DNA from: Litoribacillus peritrichatus
GTDB taxonomy: Bacteria > Pseudomonadota > Gammaproteobacteria > Pseudomonadales > Litoribrevibacteraceae
Assembly: GCF_039537985.1 (NCBI RefSeq)
Contig: NZ_BAABBN010000004.1
Location: 1,240,001-1,304,000 of the forward strand
Direction: 5' to 3'
DNA: 64,000 nucleotides
The translations under genes and the position numbers were made by a program. Positions 25,987 through 34,850 of the stretch are shown here, piece after piece; the first letter of the stretch is position 1, and the number at the start of each line of letters is the position of its first letter. The notes beneath the pieces were generated by a model. That model was not told where the DNA came from, ran no database searches, and was given only the letters and a program-made list of their open reading frames with translations.

Positions 25987-26143
25987 GTCGAATAGATGAT
26001 CTCCTAATCCACCTAAAGTTCGATGCTCATTAGGTTGCTGAGGCAAATTCAGGCGTTATATCGAACTTTGGAATGAGTCTATCTCGGTTGTCGTTTCTTA
26101 TCATGTATTTAGGATATAAATACTTAAAGGAATGGCAACGATT

Positions 26144-27526
26144 ATGAAAGCACTGAAAATTTCTTGCATTTGCATGCTGAGTGTCACTGCGTCAGGGTGT
26201 AAATTGGCCGATACGATGGCAAGTTATGCCGCAAGTACTATGTGTACTAAAGTTTTTCTTTCTGGCTTATCTGAACAACATGTCATGGAAACAGACTTAA
26301 TACCGGCCTCTAAAGGTGCAGTTAAGGCTGCGCTTTTTAATGTCGATTATGCGGATCAAACGGTTCAGGTTCAGTTTCTCGACAGTAAACGAAAAGCTAT
26401 TTATCGCGACCAACTGGGGTGTACGTTGGTGGGGGACGTGACCGAAGCTGAATTACGGCAACAAACACTGCCTCAATTAGAATCCCCTGAGCTGGATGCG
26501 AATCAAGTTTGGCCTGCGGGACGAGCAGGTGTGAGTTATGTCTCAGGCGTTGAACTGGATCAAATTGATTTGGCTGCACAAGGGTTGTTCGAAGATAAAT
26601 CGACTTATGAAATCAATACCAGCAGTGTGCTTGTTTCTTATAAAGGCAAGCTTGTCTATGAACGGTATGCTGATGATTATTCGCCCGAAACGCCCGTAGC
26701 ACTGTTCTCCGCATCCAAGACCATTACAGCAGTTTTGTCTGGGATGATTCAGGACGACGGCGTGTTAGACCTGAATCAACCTGCGAACGTTGCAGAATGG
26801 AATAACTCAAATGATCCCAGATCCGTCATAACACCAATGCAATTACTCACAATGACCAGTGGTTTAGGGTCGGATAAAACCGATCAGAAGATAGACCCGG
26901 ATGTTTTTGAGTTGGTGGCCTCCGACGATATGGCTTCCACCTTTGCGAATAAAAAATTGTACGCTCAACCAGGCACTGCCTGGCACTACAATACCGGAAA
27001 TACCTTGGTTCAAACCCGTTTGTTGCAGGAAACCTTAGGAGGAAACCTCAGTGATTTTTATCAATACATGCAAACAAGGCTATTTCATAAAATCAATGTA
27101 ACGTCTGCGGTGGTGCAGCCGGATAACTCAGGAAATATGGCGCTTGGTGCGTTTGCTTTCATGACTCCCAGAGATATGGCCAGGTTTGGGCTGCTGCTTG
27201 AGCAAGGCGGCCACTGGGACGGCGAGCAGATTATTTCAGCTCATTGGCTTGAAACTATGTTGGAAGCTGTCAATTTACCCAACCCCTGGAATCGTGATTA
27301 TGGCGTTGGCATCTTCCCCAATACTCAAAAAGTTGGTGAGGCGTTTTGGCCTATGTTGCCTGCGGATACTATGTCTGCTTTGGGCTTGAGAGGACAGTTG
27401 ATTATCGTGGTGCCTTCGCTTGACTTGGTGGTTGTCCGGACTGGGGATGCACATGACGAGCAAGAAATATTGGTTGATATTGGGCGGTTCATCTACGGTT
27501 TATTGGAAGCATTGCCACAGGAATGA
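26144..27526 (+). CDS. Serine hydrolase of the beta-lactamase (class C/esterase) family, lipoprotein
   Basis: 460 residues from the ATG at 26144. An ATG at 26132 lies directly against the AAAGGA ribosome site, so the downstream start is preferred. The signal peptide MKALKISCICMLSVTASGCKL ends in a lipobox (Cys19). The catalytic domain begins at about residue 155: SASKTI gives the SxxK nucleophile/base pair, WHYNTGN the YxN element, and the third KTG-type motif is replaced (GLRGQL with later TGDAHD). This matches EstB-like or 6-aminohexanoate-dimer-hydrolase-like members of the beta-lactamase superfamily. It is probably an esterase or amidase in the periplasm; no resistance role is implied. 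The N-terminal 130 residues are an extra domain not recognised. Confidence 0.8.
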   Translation: MKALKISCICMLSVTASGCKLADTMASYAASTMCTKVFLSGLSEQHVMETDLIPASKGAVKAALFNVDYADQTVQVQFLDSKRKAIYRDQLGCTLVGDVTEAELRQQTLPQLESPELDANQVWPAGRAGVSYVSGVELDQIDLAAQGLFEDKSTYEINTSSVLVSYKGKLVYERYADDYSPETPVALFSASKTITAVLSGMIQDDGVLDLNQPANVAEWNNSNDPRSVITPMQLLTMTSGLGSDKTDQKIDPDVFELVASDDMASTFANKKLYAQPGTAWHYNTGNTLVQTRLLQETLGGNLSDFYQYMQTRLFHKINVTSAVVQPDNSGNMALGAFAFMTPRDMARFGLLLEQGGHWDGEQIISAHWLETMLEAVNLPNPWNRDYGVGIFPNTQKVGEAFWPMLPADTMSALGLRGQLIIVVPSLDLVVVRTGDAHDEQEILVDIGRFIYGLLEALPQE

Positions 27527-27661
27527 TGTTTCTCGGTAATAGTTTGTCCTTATCGCTTTTTTGCAGTTTTAATTGAAGGATCAATTTAGAATAAAGCAAG
27601 CGCTGTTTTATGGTTTAATATGAAGAGATAGGCTGGTCTAAAAACCATACAGGGAAGCACT

Positions 27662-28525
27662 ATGGAAATACGGATGTTTTACTTATTGAAAGTTATGATG
27701 GCGCTGGCTGTGCTAGCGTCATCTGCTTGTTCATATCATTCTGAATCAAAAAAAGTCAGAGAGTCCAGCGTTGTGTCTTTTGATGGAACCGAGATAGTTT
27801 ATGGCACAAAAGGCAAAGGCGATTTGGCTTTGGTTTTTGTGCATTGTTGGACTTGCAACAGCACTTTCTGGGAAGACCAAATTGATCCATTCGCAATGAA
27901 TCATCAGGTGGTATGGCTTGATTTGGCCGGTCATGGAAAGTCTTCTGGTACTCGATCAGAGTACTCCATCAAGAGCTTTGGTAAAGATGTCGCGGCTGTT
28001 GTTAATCAGCTCGATGTGGAGAAGGTCGTTTTGGTTGGGCACTCTATGGGTGGCCCGGTTTCCTTGGAGGCGGCAGAGCTTCTAGGTGACAAAGTGGTGG
28101 GTATCGTAGGTGTCGATACTTTTTATACATCGTTTATTTATCCAAAAGATAAAGATCAGATTAAGACATTTGTACAACCCTTTGAAGATGATTTCAGGTT
28201 AGCGTCAGATAACTTAATTCGATCCATGTTTACTTCGGAAGTGGATTCAAACGTTATCAATACCGTGCTCAAGTTAATGGCAAGTGCGGATAAATCGATG
28301 GCTGTCAGTGCCATGTATCATCTGTTTTATTGGAGTGCTGAGAACAATCCAGCAATACTGAATAAATATGAAGGCAAATTATTCAATATTAATGCTGACC
28401 CAACTTATGAAGCTGAGGCCAGTCATTCTAGTGTGACTTTGGTTCGTGGCGTGGGGCATTTTGTGCCTCAGGCGAAGCCGGATGAGTTTAATGCGGCACT
28501 TTTTAATATTCTTAAAGTTTTATAA
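27662..28525 (+). CDS. Alpha/beta hydrolase lipoprotein
   Basis: 287 residues. The signal ends with a lipobox, LASSACSY (Cys at residue 23; an alternative ATG at 27674 would shorten the signal). The fold is clear: oxyanion region LVFVHCWTCNSTFWEDQI, the acidic strand LDLAGHGKS, the nucleophile elbow VGHSMGGPV (Ser), and the C-terminal His in GVGHFVPQ. It is probably a periplasmic ester hydrolase anchored by lipid. It follows the previous lipoprotein hydrolase by 135 bases and could form a unit with it. A terminator follows. Confidence 0.85.
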   Translation: MEIRMFYLLKVMMALAVLASSACSYHSESKKVRESSVVSFDGTEIVYGTKGKGDLALVFVHCWTCNSTFWEDQIDPFAMNHQVVWLDLAGHGKSSGTRSEYSIKSFGKDVAAVVNQLDVEKVVLVGHSMGGPVSLEAAELLGDKVVGIVGVDTFYTSFIYPKDKDQIKTFVQPFEDDFRLASDNLIRSMFTSEVDSNVINTVLKLMASADKSMAVSAMYHLFYWSAENNPAILNKYEGKLFNINADPTYEAEASHSSVTLVRGVGHFVPQAKPDEFNAALFNILKVL

Positions 28526-28572
28526 TTTTCTTAAAACTCAATAATATTCTTAAAACCCGATAGAGCCTGCTC

Positions 28573-28600
28573 AGCCCGCTCAAAAGGCGGGCTTTTCTTT
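28573..28600 (+). terminator. Terminator after the alpha/beta hydrolase gene
   Basis: AGCCCGC (28573-28579) pairs with GCGGGCT (28587-28593), followed by TTTCTTT. Confidence 0.85.
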
Positions 28601-28616
28601 GCATTTATTAATCTCG

Positions 28617-28633
28617 ATCAATGAATGATTGAT
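28617..28633. promoter_or_regulatory. Palindrome upstream of the hemerythrin operon
   Basis: ATCAATGAATGATTGAT has perfect 6-bp arms around 5 bases and lies about 90 bases ahead of the hemerythrin start codon. The half-sites are those of FNR/DNR (TTGAT/ATCAA) but in inverted order, so it is not a canonical FNR box. It may bind a different redox or NO regulator. Confidence 0.35.
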
Positions 28634-28722
28634 TGTTTATTTCTGCGATAAGATTCCTTTTTATTTTGTATTTTTCCACAGATACACTTTCAGCAAGAAG
28701 ATTTGTATGAGGGTTGTAATCT

Positions 28723-29160
28723 ATGTCAATCAACGAATTTATGTCGCACAAGCATCGCGAATGCGATGATGTTTTTTCACAAGCAGAGAATTTTGTTGCT
28801 GAAGGTAAATGGGACGAAGCGTACAAAGCCTGGCAAGAGTTTCACCATGAACTCGATGAACACTTAACGATGGAAGAAACTGTGTTATTTCCCAGATTCG
28901 AAGAGGCGACGGGTATGACACAAGGGCCTACGTCTGTGATGCGAATGGAACACGTTCAGATGCGTGAGATGTGTGATAAATTAAGCTCGGCTGCATTGGC
29001 TAAAGACCAGGACCAGTTTTTAGGGTTATCTGAAACGCTGATGATTTTGATGCAGCAACATAATATGAAAGAAGAGCAGGTGTTATATCCGATGACTGAC
29101 CGGGTATTAGGGGACTCTGGCTCAATCATTCAAGCCATGGAAAACCATGGCAACCAATAA
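28723..29160 (+). CDS. Hemerythrin HHE-domain protein
   Basis: 145 residues. The di-iron ligand pattern is visible: FMSHKHRECD (His), FHHELDEHLTMEETVLFP (His, His, Glu), MRMEHVQM (His) and LMQQHNMKEEQVLYPM (His, Glu). Such stand-alone hemerythrin domains bind O2 or NO and are often linked to NO tolerance and Fe-S repair (as in YtfE/DnrN). It is the first gene of a three-gene operon and overlaps the DUF2249 gene by 14 bases. A hairpin precedes the operon. Confidence 0.9.
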   Translation: MSINEFMSHKHRECDDVFSQAENFVAEGKWDEAYKAWQEFHHELDEHLTMEETVLFPRFEEATGMTQGPTSVMRMEHVQMREMCDKLSSAALAKDQDQFLGLSETLMILMQQHNMKEEQVLYPMTDRVLGDSGSIIQAMENHGNQ

Positions 29161-29422
29161 TGATGTAAAGTCTGAGTTTGCTCGTATAGCGTCTCTGCCT
29201 TTTGTCGAACTCGATGTGCGCCACCTTGAAGCCCCTGAACCCATGAAGGCTATTTTGCAGGCATTGCAAAATCTTCCTGCTCAATCTTGGTTGAAAGTTG
29301 TTCATCGGAGAGAGCCGTTTCCTCTGTATCAAATACTATCGGAAAACGGTTTTCGCTTTCATCGGCAAGTCATCGCTGATGGGTTCCAAATCGCAATCTG
29401 GCGAATTTCAAATAACGGGTAG
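29147..29422 (+). CDS. DUF2249 protein
   Basis: 91 residues. FVELDVRHLEAPEPMKAILQ and VVHRREPFPLYQIL (a TusA-like fold: DxRxLExPEP ... HxRxPxxL) place it in DUF2249. Proteins of this family accompany hemerythrins, NnrS and nitrogen-oxide respiration genes in many bacteria. The ATG lies inside the hemerythrin gene, so translation is coupled. Biochemical function is not established. Confidence 0.88.
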   Translation: MATNNDVKSEFARIASLPFVELDVRHLEAPEPMKAILQALQNLPAQSWLKVVHRREPFPLYQILSENGFRFHRQVIADGFQIAIWRISNNG

Positions 29423-29435
29423 GGGAGTTCTGACC

Positions 29436-30770
29436 ATGAACTTAAAGGGTCTCTCGTTTGATAATATTCCTGAATTCTCTACTCCGTTCCGCTTCTTTGT
29501 GACGGCGCCTGTGCTTGGGTTGTTAGGGTGCCTTTTATTAGTGGTGCCAGAGATCTGGATCTCTCGTTGGCAGCCCCAATTGATTGCAATGACGCACTTA
29601 TTTACCTTGGGCTTCATTGCCATGATCATGTTTGGCGCCTTAACTCAAATACTGCCCGTATTGGCGGGTACTGGCTTACCTAAAGTAGACAAAGTTGCAC
29701 CGATACTCCATGTTTGCTTAGTGCTTGGTGTGGTGTTATTTCCGCTGAACTTTTTGTACCCCTCATCGCTGGTTTTAGCGATCAGTCTGACGCCTTTGCT
29801 TATAGCGATTGGCTTGTTCGTGACGTTGATCGGTTGGGTTGTTATTAAAAAGAACACGGGTAATTACTCGATTCGTGCAGTGCGGTTTGCAGTGTTCAGT
29901 TTGGTTGTGACTGTCATAACGGGTTGCTTACAGTTGTTTGGATATTTTGTGCCAGATGTCTTGGGTTCAGGATTAGGGAAAAGCCTTACGAATTTACATT
30001 TGACCTGGGGGCTTCTGGGCTGGGTGACTGTATTGATCATGGGGGTTAGTTTTCAGGTGATCCCTATGTTTCATGTGACCCCCGACTTTCACCTTCAAAT
30101 TAAAAAATGGTTACCTGCTACCCAGTTTGCTTTGCTCGTTATCCTGAGTTTTTCGGTGTTGTTTCAATATCGCGGTTTTAGTGAGTTTGTATTGGCTTTA
30201 TTAGGCGTCTGTATGGTGGTGTACGCTATTTACAGCCTTCGTTTGTTGAATAACAGAAAGCGGAAAGTTCCGGATACCACAATAAATTTTTGGTTTTTGT
30301 CTTTCGTTGCCTTAATCGCTTCTATGGTGGCTTTTCTTTGTGCATCTTTCATCAACACCCAGTGGCAAGCCGAACTGCAACTCTTTGCTGTAACTGTGTT
30401 TATCGCGGGCTTCGTTATCTCTGTGATTTTTGGAATGCTCATTAAGATCATTCCATTTTTAGCCTATCTACATCTCCAGCAACGGGCAATGAAGTGTTTT
30501 CAGGCAATGAGTGCCTTACCCAATATGCATGACTTGCTTCCTGTGGTTTACGGCCAGAATCTTTTCAAAACTTATCTGATACTGCTTCCGGTCGTTTGTT
30601 TAGTGCCATTTCTGCATTCGCTTTCACCTGTGGTTGGCGTTCTGATGATTGCGACATTTCTGCAATTACTGTTCATTCAACTAAAGACATGGTCGGCCTA
30701 TCAAGAAGCGATGGGGCAGATTGAAGTTCTGATCAAAGAACATGGTGAAATGGATTTAACTGGCCTGTAG
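29436..30770 (+). CDS. Polytopic membrane protein with conserved His (heme-copper-oxidase-I / NnrS-like)
   Basis: 444 residues from the ATG at 29436, which has an AGGGGAG ribosome site; a longer in-frame start at 29298 would overlap DUF2249 and is rejected. About twelve transmembrane helices are visible. His-containing helices include MTHLFTLGFIAMIMFGALTQILPV, LTNLHLTWGLLG and VIPMFHVTP. The first resembles the H...LGF...GA..Q..P pattern in heme-binding proteins related to cytochrome-oxidase subunit I and to NnrS. Its position right after hemerythrin and DUF2249 suggests a role in NO or O2 handling. Whether it binds heme is not shown. Confidence 0.72.
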   Translation: MNLKGLSFDNIPEFSTPFRFFVTAPVLGLLGCLLLVVPEIWISRWQPQLIAMTHLFTLGFIAMIMFGALTQILPVLAGTGLPKVDKVAPILHVCLVLGVVLFPLNFLYPSSLVLAISLTPLLIAIGLFVTLIGWVVIKKNTGNYSIRAVRFAVFSLVVTVITGCLQLFGYFVPDVLGSGLGKSLTNLHLTWGLLGWVTVLIMGVSFQVIPMFHVTPDFHLQIKKWLPATQFALLVILSFSVLFQYRGFSEFVLALLGVCMVVYAIYSLRLLNNRKRKVPDTTINFWFLSFVALIASMVAFLCASFINTQWQAELQLFAVTVFIAGFVISVIFGMLIKIIPFLAYLHLQQRAMKCFQAMSALPNMHDLLPVVYGQNLFKTYLILLPVVCLVPFLHSLSPVVGVLMIATFLQLLFIQLKTWSAYQEAMGQIEVLIKEHGEMDLTGL

Positions 30771-30842
30771 TTGTGCGAATAGACAAAGATGTTAGGAAAT
30801 ATTCATAGTTGGTTATCGCTAGGCATGTAGAAATGAGCGCAG

Positions 30843-30870
30843 GTAAAAACGGGGGCAGGTTTGCCCCCGG
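30843..30870 (-). terminator. Terminator of the lipoxygenase gene
   Basis: On the minus strand, GGGGGCA and TGCCCCC form a 7-bp GC stem followed by GTTTTT. It starts 10 bases beyond the lipoxygenase stop codon. Confidence 0.88.
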
Positions 30871-30877
30871 CTTACTT

Positions 30878-32962
30878 TTAAATGTTAATGCTCTGTGGGA
30901 TTCTTGATGGCAACAGACTTTGATACATAGGTCTGTTTAGGTTGCGCTCGCCTATTTGATTTTCAACTGCATCGAGCCTGTCCCGGAACGTTTCCAGTGC
31001 CGCCTGAACTTTGGTGTTACTGAAATAATTGCCACGTTGATGTCGGTTGTAATCCCCCAGGCGGGTGAAGTAAACCCCACCTAAACCGTGCGTGATGAGC
31101 AGTTGCTGTAAGGCCTGCTCCAGCGGCGGCAAAGTGGCTAATAGGTCTTGGCTTTCTGTGCCTTCGGTGGAGGTGGGTGCTGGTGCATAGGCTGCCAATG
31201 GCATGCTCGGTGTGTAGCTCATGACGGACAGCTGCGGGAAATTAACAGCGGCATGCTGCGCGCTGGACGTGAAAATAACCATAGTGAGCACGTCAACCAG
31301 ATAAGACTTTGTGTAGATGCCGAGCGTACCATCACTGTCTTTCTCACCTAGCCCGTTGATTCTTCCTCCGTCCTCACTGGTTAGGTCTATGAGCCATGCT
31401 TGAAGTGCTTCATCATCTGCGACCTGTTTGTCGTCGACATAATAGATGTCCACGTAATCTTCAGCCCAGCTTTTGATTGCGTTCCAAACGTCCATTGCAT
31501 CATCGCGGTATGGGTATGAGACTGGTAAATCTTTATTCGCCATAAATCTGCCTGCGAGTTGATTGGGCAGCATGCGTTCATTGAAATTCAGTTCGGTAAG
31601 TGAACTGGTTGTAACATCCCAGCCGGTTTCAATGGTGCCGCCTAATGTTCTGTCTACACCGCCGCCAGGATTAATGAGCGTTAGAATCGCCGCATTATTG
31701 ATGAATAAAGTGCCCTGAAAATGAGGCAGAAGCAGATTGTAAACCGGATGGGAATTGTTCAATTTACGTTGCGTGCTGACTGCAAATGGTTCGATAAGCA
31801 AGTGAGTTAAACCAAGATGGCTGATTAACTCATGATAATTGGAATTTGCTGCCTGGAAATGTACTTTGCCCAGAGTCCAGGTGTCTCCGTGGAACGGGTA
31901 AAGCACCGGGTTATTAGCGGAAGGGACTTGATCCACCTGAATGGCAACAGCATGTAAAGCGCCGGAGGTATCGCCTTTTTTAACCGCAAATAACCCCATG
32001 GAGGCCGCGATGTATTTCTGTTGTGGGAACGTCCCCGGTTCAAGCACGTCAAGGGCCTTGTAATCGGTGAAGTATAACCGGTTTTCAGCAATGGCTAACG
32101 CCAGAGAGTCGTCATCACCCATCACCTTTCGATATGAATCATCATCTACCGGAAACTTTGGCGGAAGGCTGTCTATGATGCGTTCAATCACCAACGGGTT
32201 GGGGCCTGAGACTTGGAATGCGGCGAAAGCATCGTCGTTGTCAAACGTTGAGGATACATTCGGCACAACAATGGTCTGAAATTGATCAGCGTACTGACGA
32301 AGTGAAGTGGCGTCACCATGAAGACCGGCAGCTCTTAGTACTTCTTGAATGACTGCGTGAACCAAGAACCCAAAGACATCCTTAAGCAGGGCCTGAATTG
32401 CGTCAGTCAAATTGTTAATTTCTTTTTGAGCGGCTTTTCCAAGTTCTTTAGCTAGTTTGCTTCCCAGTGCAGAACCAAAATCTTTCTGAAGCTGATTTTC
32501 AATGAATTTAGCTAATTGAGCTTCTTTTTCATGAACGTCTTTTTCAACCTGGCTGGTCACAATGTCAGCAAACTCTGTGATGTTATTTAATATCTCAAGT
32601 TTTTGCTTAATTAAACCAATGACTTCTTTTAAAGAAACCGGGCCGGCTGCAGAGGTATTGCTGGTTGGCCCGACGGAGCCAATATCAAGTAAGTTGGTTA
32701 ACTTGATTGTGATGTTAGTCAGTAGTTCAACTAGGGCTTCGCCGATCTGTATTATTTGTACCAGATTCGGGTTCTGGGTTGCGGGAAAAGGGTGATTCTC
32801 ATCGACTTTGAGCACAGCAATAGGTTCGAGAACCTTCTTGGAACCATCTTCGAGTGTATAGGTGTAAGAGTGCATGTATTGATAGTCGCTTTGACCTGCG
32901 ACAGGTGACGATTTCTTTTTGCTTGTTTTATCTTGGGTGAGCTCTGCTGTTTGTTCAGTCAT
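30878..32962 (-). CDS. Bacterial lipoxygenase (non-heme iron dioxygenase of polyunsaturated fatty acids)
   Basis: 694 residues from the ATG at 32962, chosen because GGAG lies six bases upstream; an ATG four codons earlier has no ribosome site. All five iron ligands of the family are visible: the two His of HLGLTH (about 382 and 387), His and Asn of QHAAVNFPQ (about 570 and 574), and the free C-terminal Ile (protein ends IPQSINI). Also present are EPFAVSTQR, SHPVYNLLLPHF, YPYRDDAMDVW and FTSSAQH. There is no PLAT domain; residues about 70-215 form a helical insert, as in Pseudomonas LoxA. No signal peptide is seen, although LoxA is secreted. It inserts O2 into linoleate or arachidonate-type chains. 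Single gene, own terminator. Confidence 0.9.
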   Translation of the reverse strand: MTEQTAELTQDKTSKKKSSPVAGQSDYQYMHSYTYTLEDGSKKVLEPIAVLKVDENHPFPATQNPNLVQIIQIGEALVELLTNITIKLTNLLDIGSVGPTSNTSAAGPVSLKEVIGLIKQKLEILNNITEFADIVTSQVEKDVHEKEAQLAKFIENQLQKDFGSALGSKLAKELGKAAQKEINNLTDAIQALLKDVFGFLVHAVIQEVLRAAGLHGDATSLRQYADQFQTIVVPNVSSTFDNDDAFAAFQVSGPNPLVIERIIDSLPPKFPVDDDSYRKVMGDDDSLALAIAENRLYFTDYKALDVLEPGTFPQQKYIAASMGLFAVKKGDTSGALHAVAIQVDQVPSANNPVLYPFHGDTWTLGKVHFQAANSNYHELISHLGLTHLLIEPFAVSTQRKLNNSHPVYNLLLPHFQGTLFINNAAILTLINPGGGVDRTLGGTIETGWDVTTSSLTELNFNERMLPNQLAGRFMANKDLPVSYPYRDDAMDVWNAIKSWAEDYVDIYYVDDKQVADDEALQAWLIDLTSEDGGRINGLGEKDSDGTLGIYTKSYLVDVLTMVIFTSSAQHAAVNFPQLSVMSYTPSMPLAAYAPAPTSTEGTESQDLLATLPPLEQALQQLLITHGLGGVYFTRLGDYNRHQRGNYFSNTKVQAALETFRDRLDAVENQIGERNLNRPMYQSLLPSRIPQSINI

Positions 32963-33203
32963 GTTGATCTCCATCTCATCAGAATCAGCGGGCTAGTAAC
33001 TTTGAATTTGTAGTGTGGGTTGTTAATCCACCAAAAGATTAGGCAAGCTTTTCTGGAAATGACATTACAGCTGATTACAAGAGCGAAACGCTAATGTGCA
33101 CTGTTTATTACGGCTTTTTTCTAAGTAGTTGTTATTTTGAGCGAAAGCGAAGTTTCGCAAATGAGAGGAGGCTGATCATAGGAAAGAGGTAACTTGGTTG
33201 TCT

Positions 33204-33229
33204 CACAACCATTCAAGTGAATGGCTGTG
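33204..33229. other. 11-bp stem-loop downstream of lemA
   Basis: CACAACCATTC (33204-33214) pairs with GAATGGCTGTG (33219-33229) with one G-U, then TTTTGTTTT on the plus strand. It sits 15 bases beyond the lemA stop codon. The T-run is on the plus strand, so it would terminate plus-strand (antisense) transcripts better than lemA itself. Confidence 0.4.
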
Positions 33230-33243
33230 TTTTGTTTTCCTGT

Positions 33244-33813
33244 CTACACATTTGGCTTGTAATCAAAACCTGACGAAGCCTGACTATCACTGAATGTTTC
33301 TACTTTTGATTTCTTATTCAGAAAACTGTTAACCAGTGAGCCTGGAAACATTTGAATGCCGTTATTAAAGTCTTCAACGTTTTGGTTGAAAATGCGTATA
33401 GCGGCGGCAATTTGCTCTTGTTGCTCGCTGATTTCAGCCATGACTTTGAGGTACACGTCAGAGGCTTTCAGTTCTGGGTAGGCTTCAACGGTGACTTTTA
33501 ATCCCTGAAGCAGGCTGGATGCTAATTGTTCTGTGACGGAAAGTTTTTGTGGGTTGACTTCGCCGTTTTGAAGTTCTTGAATTGCACTTCGCAACTTGGT
33601 GACTTCTGTCAGTAGTCCGCCTTCGTGTAATTTATAATCTTCGACCATTTTTTCAACCGCCGGGATGATTTTATTTTTTTGACGCTCTTGGGTTAATACA
33701 GAGGCCCAAGCGCGCTCCACCGCATTAAAACGACCCACGATGCCGTTGTAGATCATTATAATAAATGCGGCCAATGCCACTGGTATGCCGATAAAAATAA
33801 TAAGTTCGGTCAT
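33244..33813 (-). CDS. lemA: LemA family protein
   Basis: 189 residues. One N-terminal transmembrane helix (about 3-24, IIFIGIPVALAAFIIMIYNGIV) is followed by the LemA core FNAVERAWASVLTQERQKNKIIP and the long antiparallel helices. The ending NSFLNKKSKVETF is family-typical. Members are membrane-anchored helical proteins of uncertain role, often linked to envelope stress genes. It is the last gene of a cluster with a DUF3137 protein and a small two-helix membrane protein, the usual LemA/DUF3137 pairing. Confidence 0.9.
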   Translation of the reverse strand: MTELIIFIGIPVALAAFIIMIYNGIVGRFNAVERAWASVLTQERQKNKIIPAVEKMVEDYKLHEGGLLTEVTKLRSAIQELQNGEVNPQKLSVTEQLASSLLQGLKVTVEAYPELKASDVYLKVMAEISEQQEQIAAAIRIFNQNVEDFNNGIQMFPGSLVNSFLNKKSKVETFSDSQASSGFDYKPNV

Positions 33814-33833
33814 GCTCTTTCCTTGAATTTGAG

Positions 33834-34850
33834 TTAAATGAAGTTGTTGTCGCTTAAACGCATCAAGTCGTGAATGTGCTCAAGCAGTGTGTCCAGGGTT
33901 TTAAGTTCTGCGTGCTGGGCGATTTCTTTTGCGAATGCTTCCGGGTTGGATAAATCGTTTACTTGTTTGGCTTTGAGCAAATTATCATCGTCAAAAGATA
34001 AACAAAGCTCATTTTGTCCTGTAATTTCGATGTTCAGGTTTTTAAGTAGTTGATCCATTTGAGTTAATAATTCGATGACTGCAGGTGTTAGGAAGCGAGC
34101 TGTTTGCAATTCATCTTTCGTGCGTACTTTAAAGCGGCGGTTGAACTGGTTTGAAGCGGTGGTGTATTTCTCACCTTTATGACTAATTTCACTGTCACTA
34201 TTGATACAGAGGGATTTAGCAAAAGGGAAGTTCATCAGAATACCGTGGCGATAATAACTGACGCGACGGGTTCTTGTTCTGCGATTGCCATTGGAGTCCG
34301 TATACGATTCAGTGGTCTTGCGTACATAGTGGAAACGATACATTTCAAACGCAAAGGTATGAACGGCACCCTGATACTCTCGTTTGTACAAGTGCTGAAT
34401 TTCCTTTGCGTCATTGCCCCGATGAAATTCTTTAAACTTGGCAAGTAAGTCTTTTATCTTCTCATCCGGATTGAATGACACTGTCTTGAAGTCGTTGTTC
34501 AGCAGTGTGTCCAAATGATGTATATCGTTTGATATCGGTTTACGCCAGTGCTTTCGTTTTCTGAGGAAACGCCACAGGAAAAAGCTGCTGACGAGCATAG
34601 AGAGTGAAATAAATATTGCCGGATCATAAATACTTAAATACATACTCAATAGATTAACGCTGTCCCAAAACACGAAAACCCAGGGAGGAGTGAAAAATGT
34701 GAGCAAGGCTATGCTGAGCGTGATGGCTCCGATACGTTTGTTAGCCGAATCGGGAAACACTTTCGAAATGAGAGGAGTGACTTTACTTTTTTCTTCTCGC
34801 TGTCGCAGGTAAAATATACACGACCAAAGCAGGCAGCCAGGAGTGCGCAC
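33834..34850 (-). CDS. DUF3137 membrane protein
   Basis: 338 residues at most from a GTG at 34850, but the first about 30 residues overlap the neighbouring gene by 68 bases and look unlike a real N-terminus. A GTG near 34760 would give about 309 residues; no candidate start has a good ribosome site. Two transmembrane segments (about 42-65, 75-97) precede a cytoplasmic domain of about 230 residues with YKREYQGAVHTFAF, YYRHGILMNFPFAKS and RRFKVRTKDELQTARFLTP. These resemble DUF3137, which commonly follows LemA. Function is unknown. The gene lies 20 bases before lemA and is probably in the same operon. Confidence 0.72.
   Translation of the reverse strand: MRTPGCLLWSCIFYLRQREEKSKVTPLISKVFPDSANKRIGAITLSIALLTFFTPPWVFVFWDSVNLLSMYLSIYDPAIFISLSMLVSSFFLWRFLRKRKHWRKPISNDIHHLDTLLNNDFKTVSFNPDEKIKDLLAKFKEFHRGNDAKEIQHLYKREYQGAVHTFAFEMYRFHYVRKTTESYTDSNGNRRTRTRRVSYYRHGILMNFPFAKSLCINSDSEISHKGEKYTTASNQFNRRFKVRTKDELQTARFLTPAVIELLTQMDQLLKNLNIEITGQNELCLSFDDDNLLKAKQVNDLSNPEAFAKEIAQHAELKTLDTLLEHIHDLMRLSDNNFI

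Noticed and set aside
26144..27526. Beta-lactamase resistance gene
   Set aside because: SxxK and YxN are present, but the third motif is changed and the N-terminal domain is foreign to AmpC; esterase-like members fit better.
28608..28826. Minus-strand reading frame over the hemerythrin start
   Set aside because: It overlaps the hemerythrin gene and its upstream region, with no protein-like features.
34783..34850. Frameshift splitting one gene into the 106-residue protein and DUF3137
   Set aside because: Each product has its own complete pair of membrane helices and the first has its own clear stop; left as two genes with an uncertain start.
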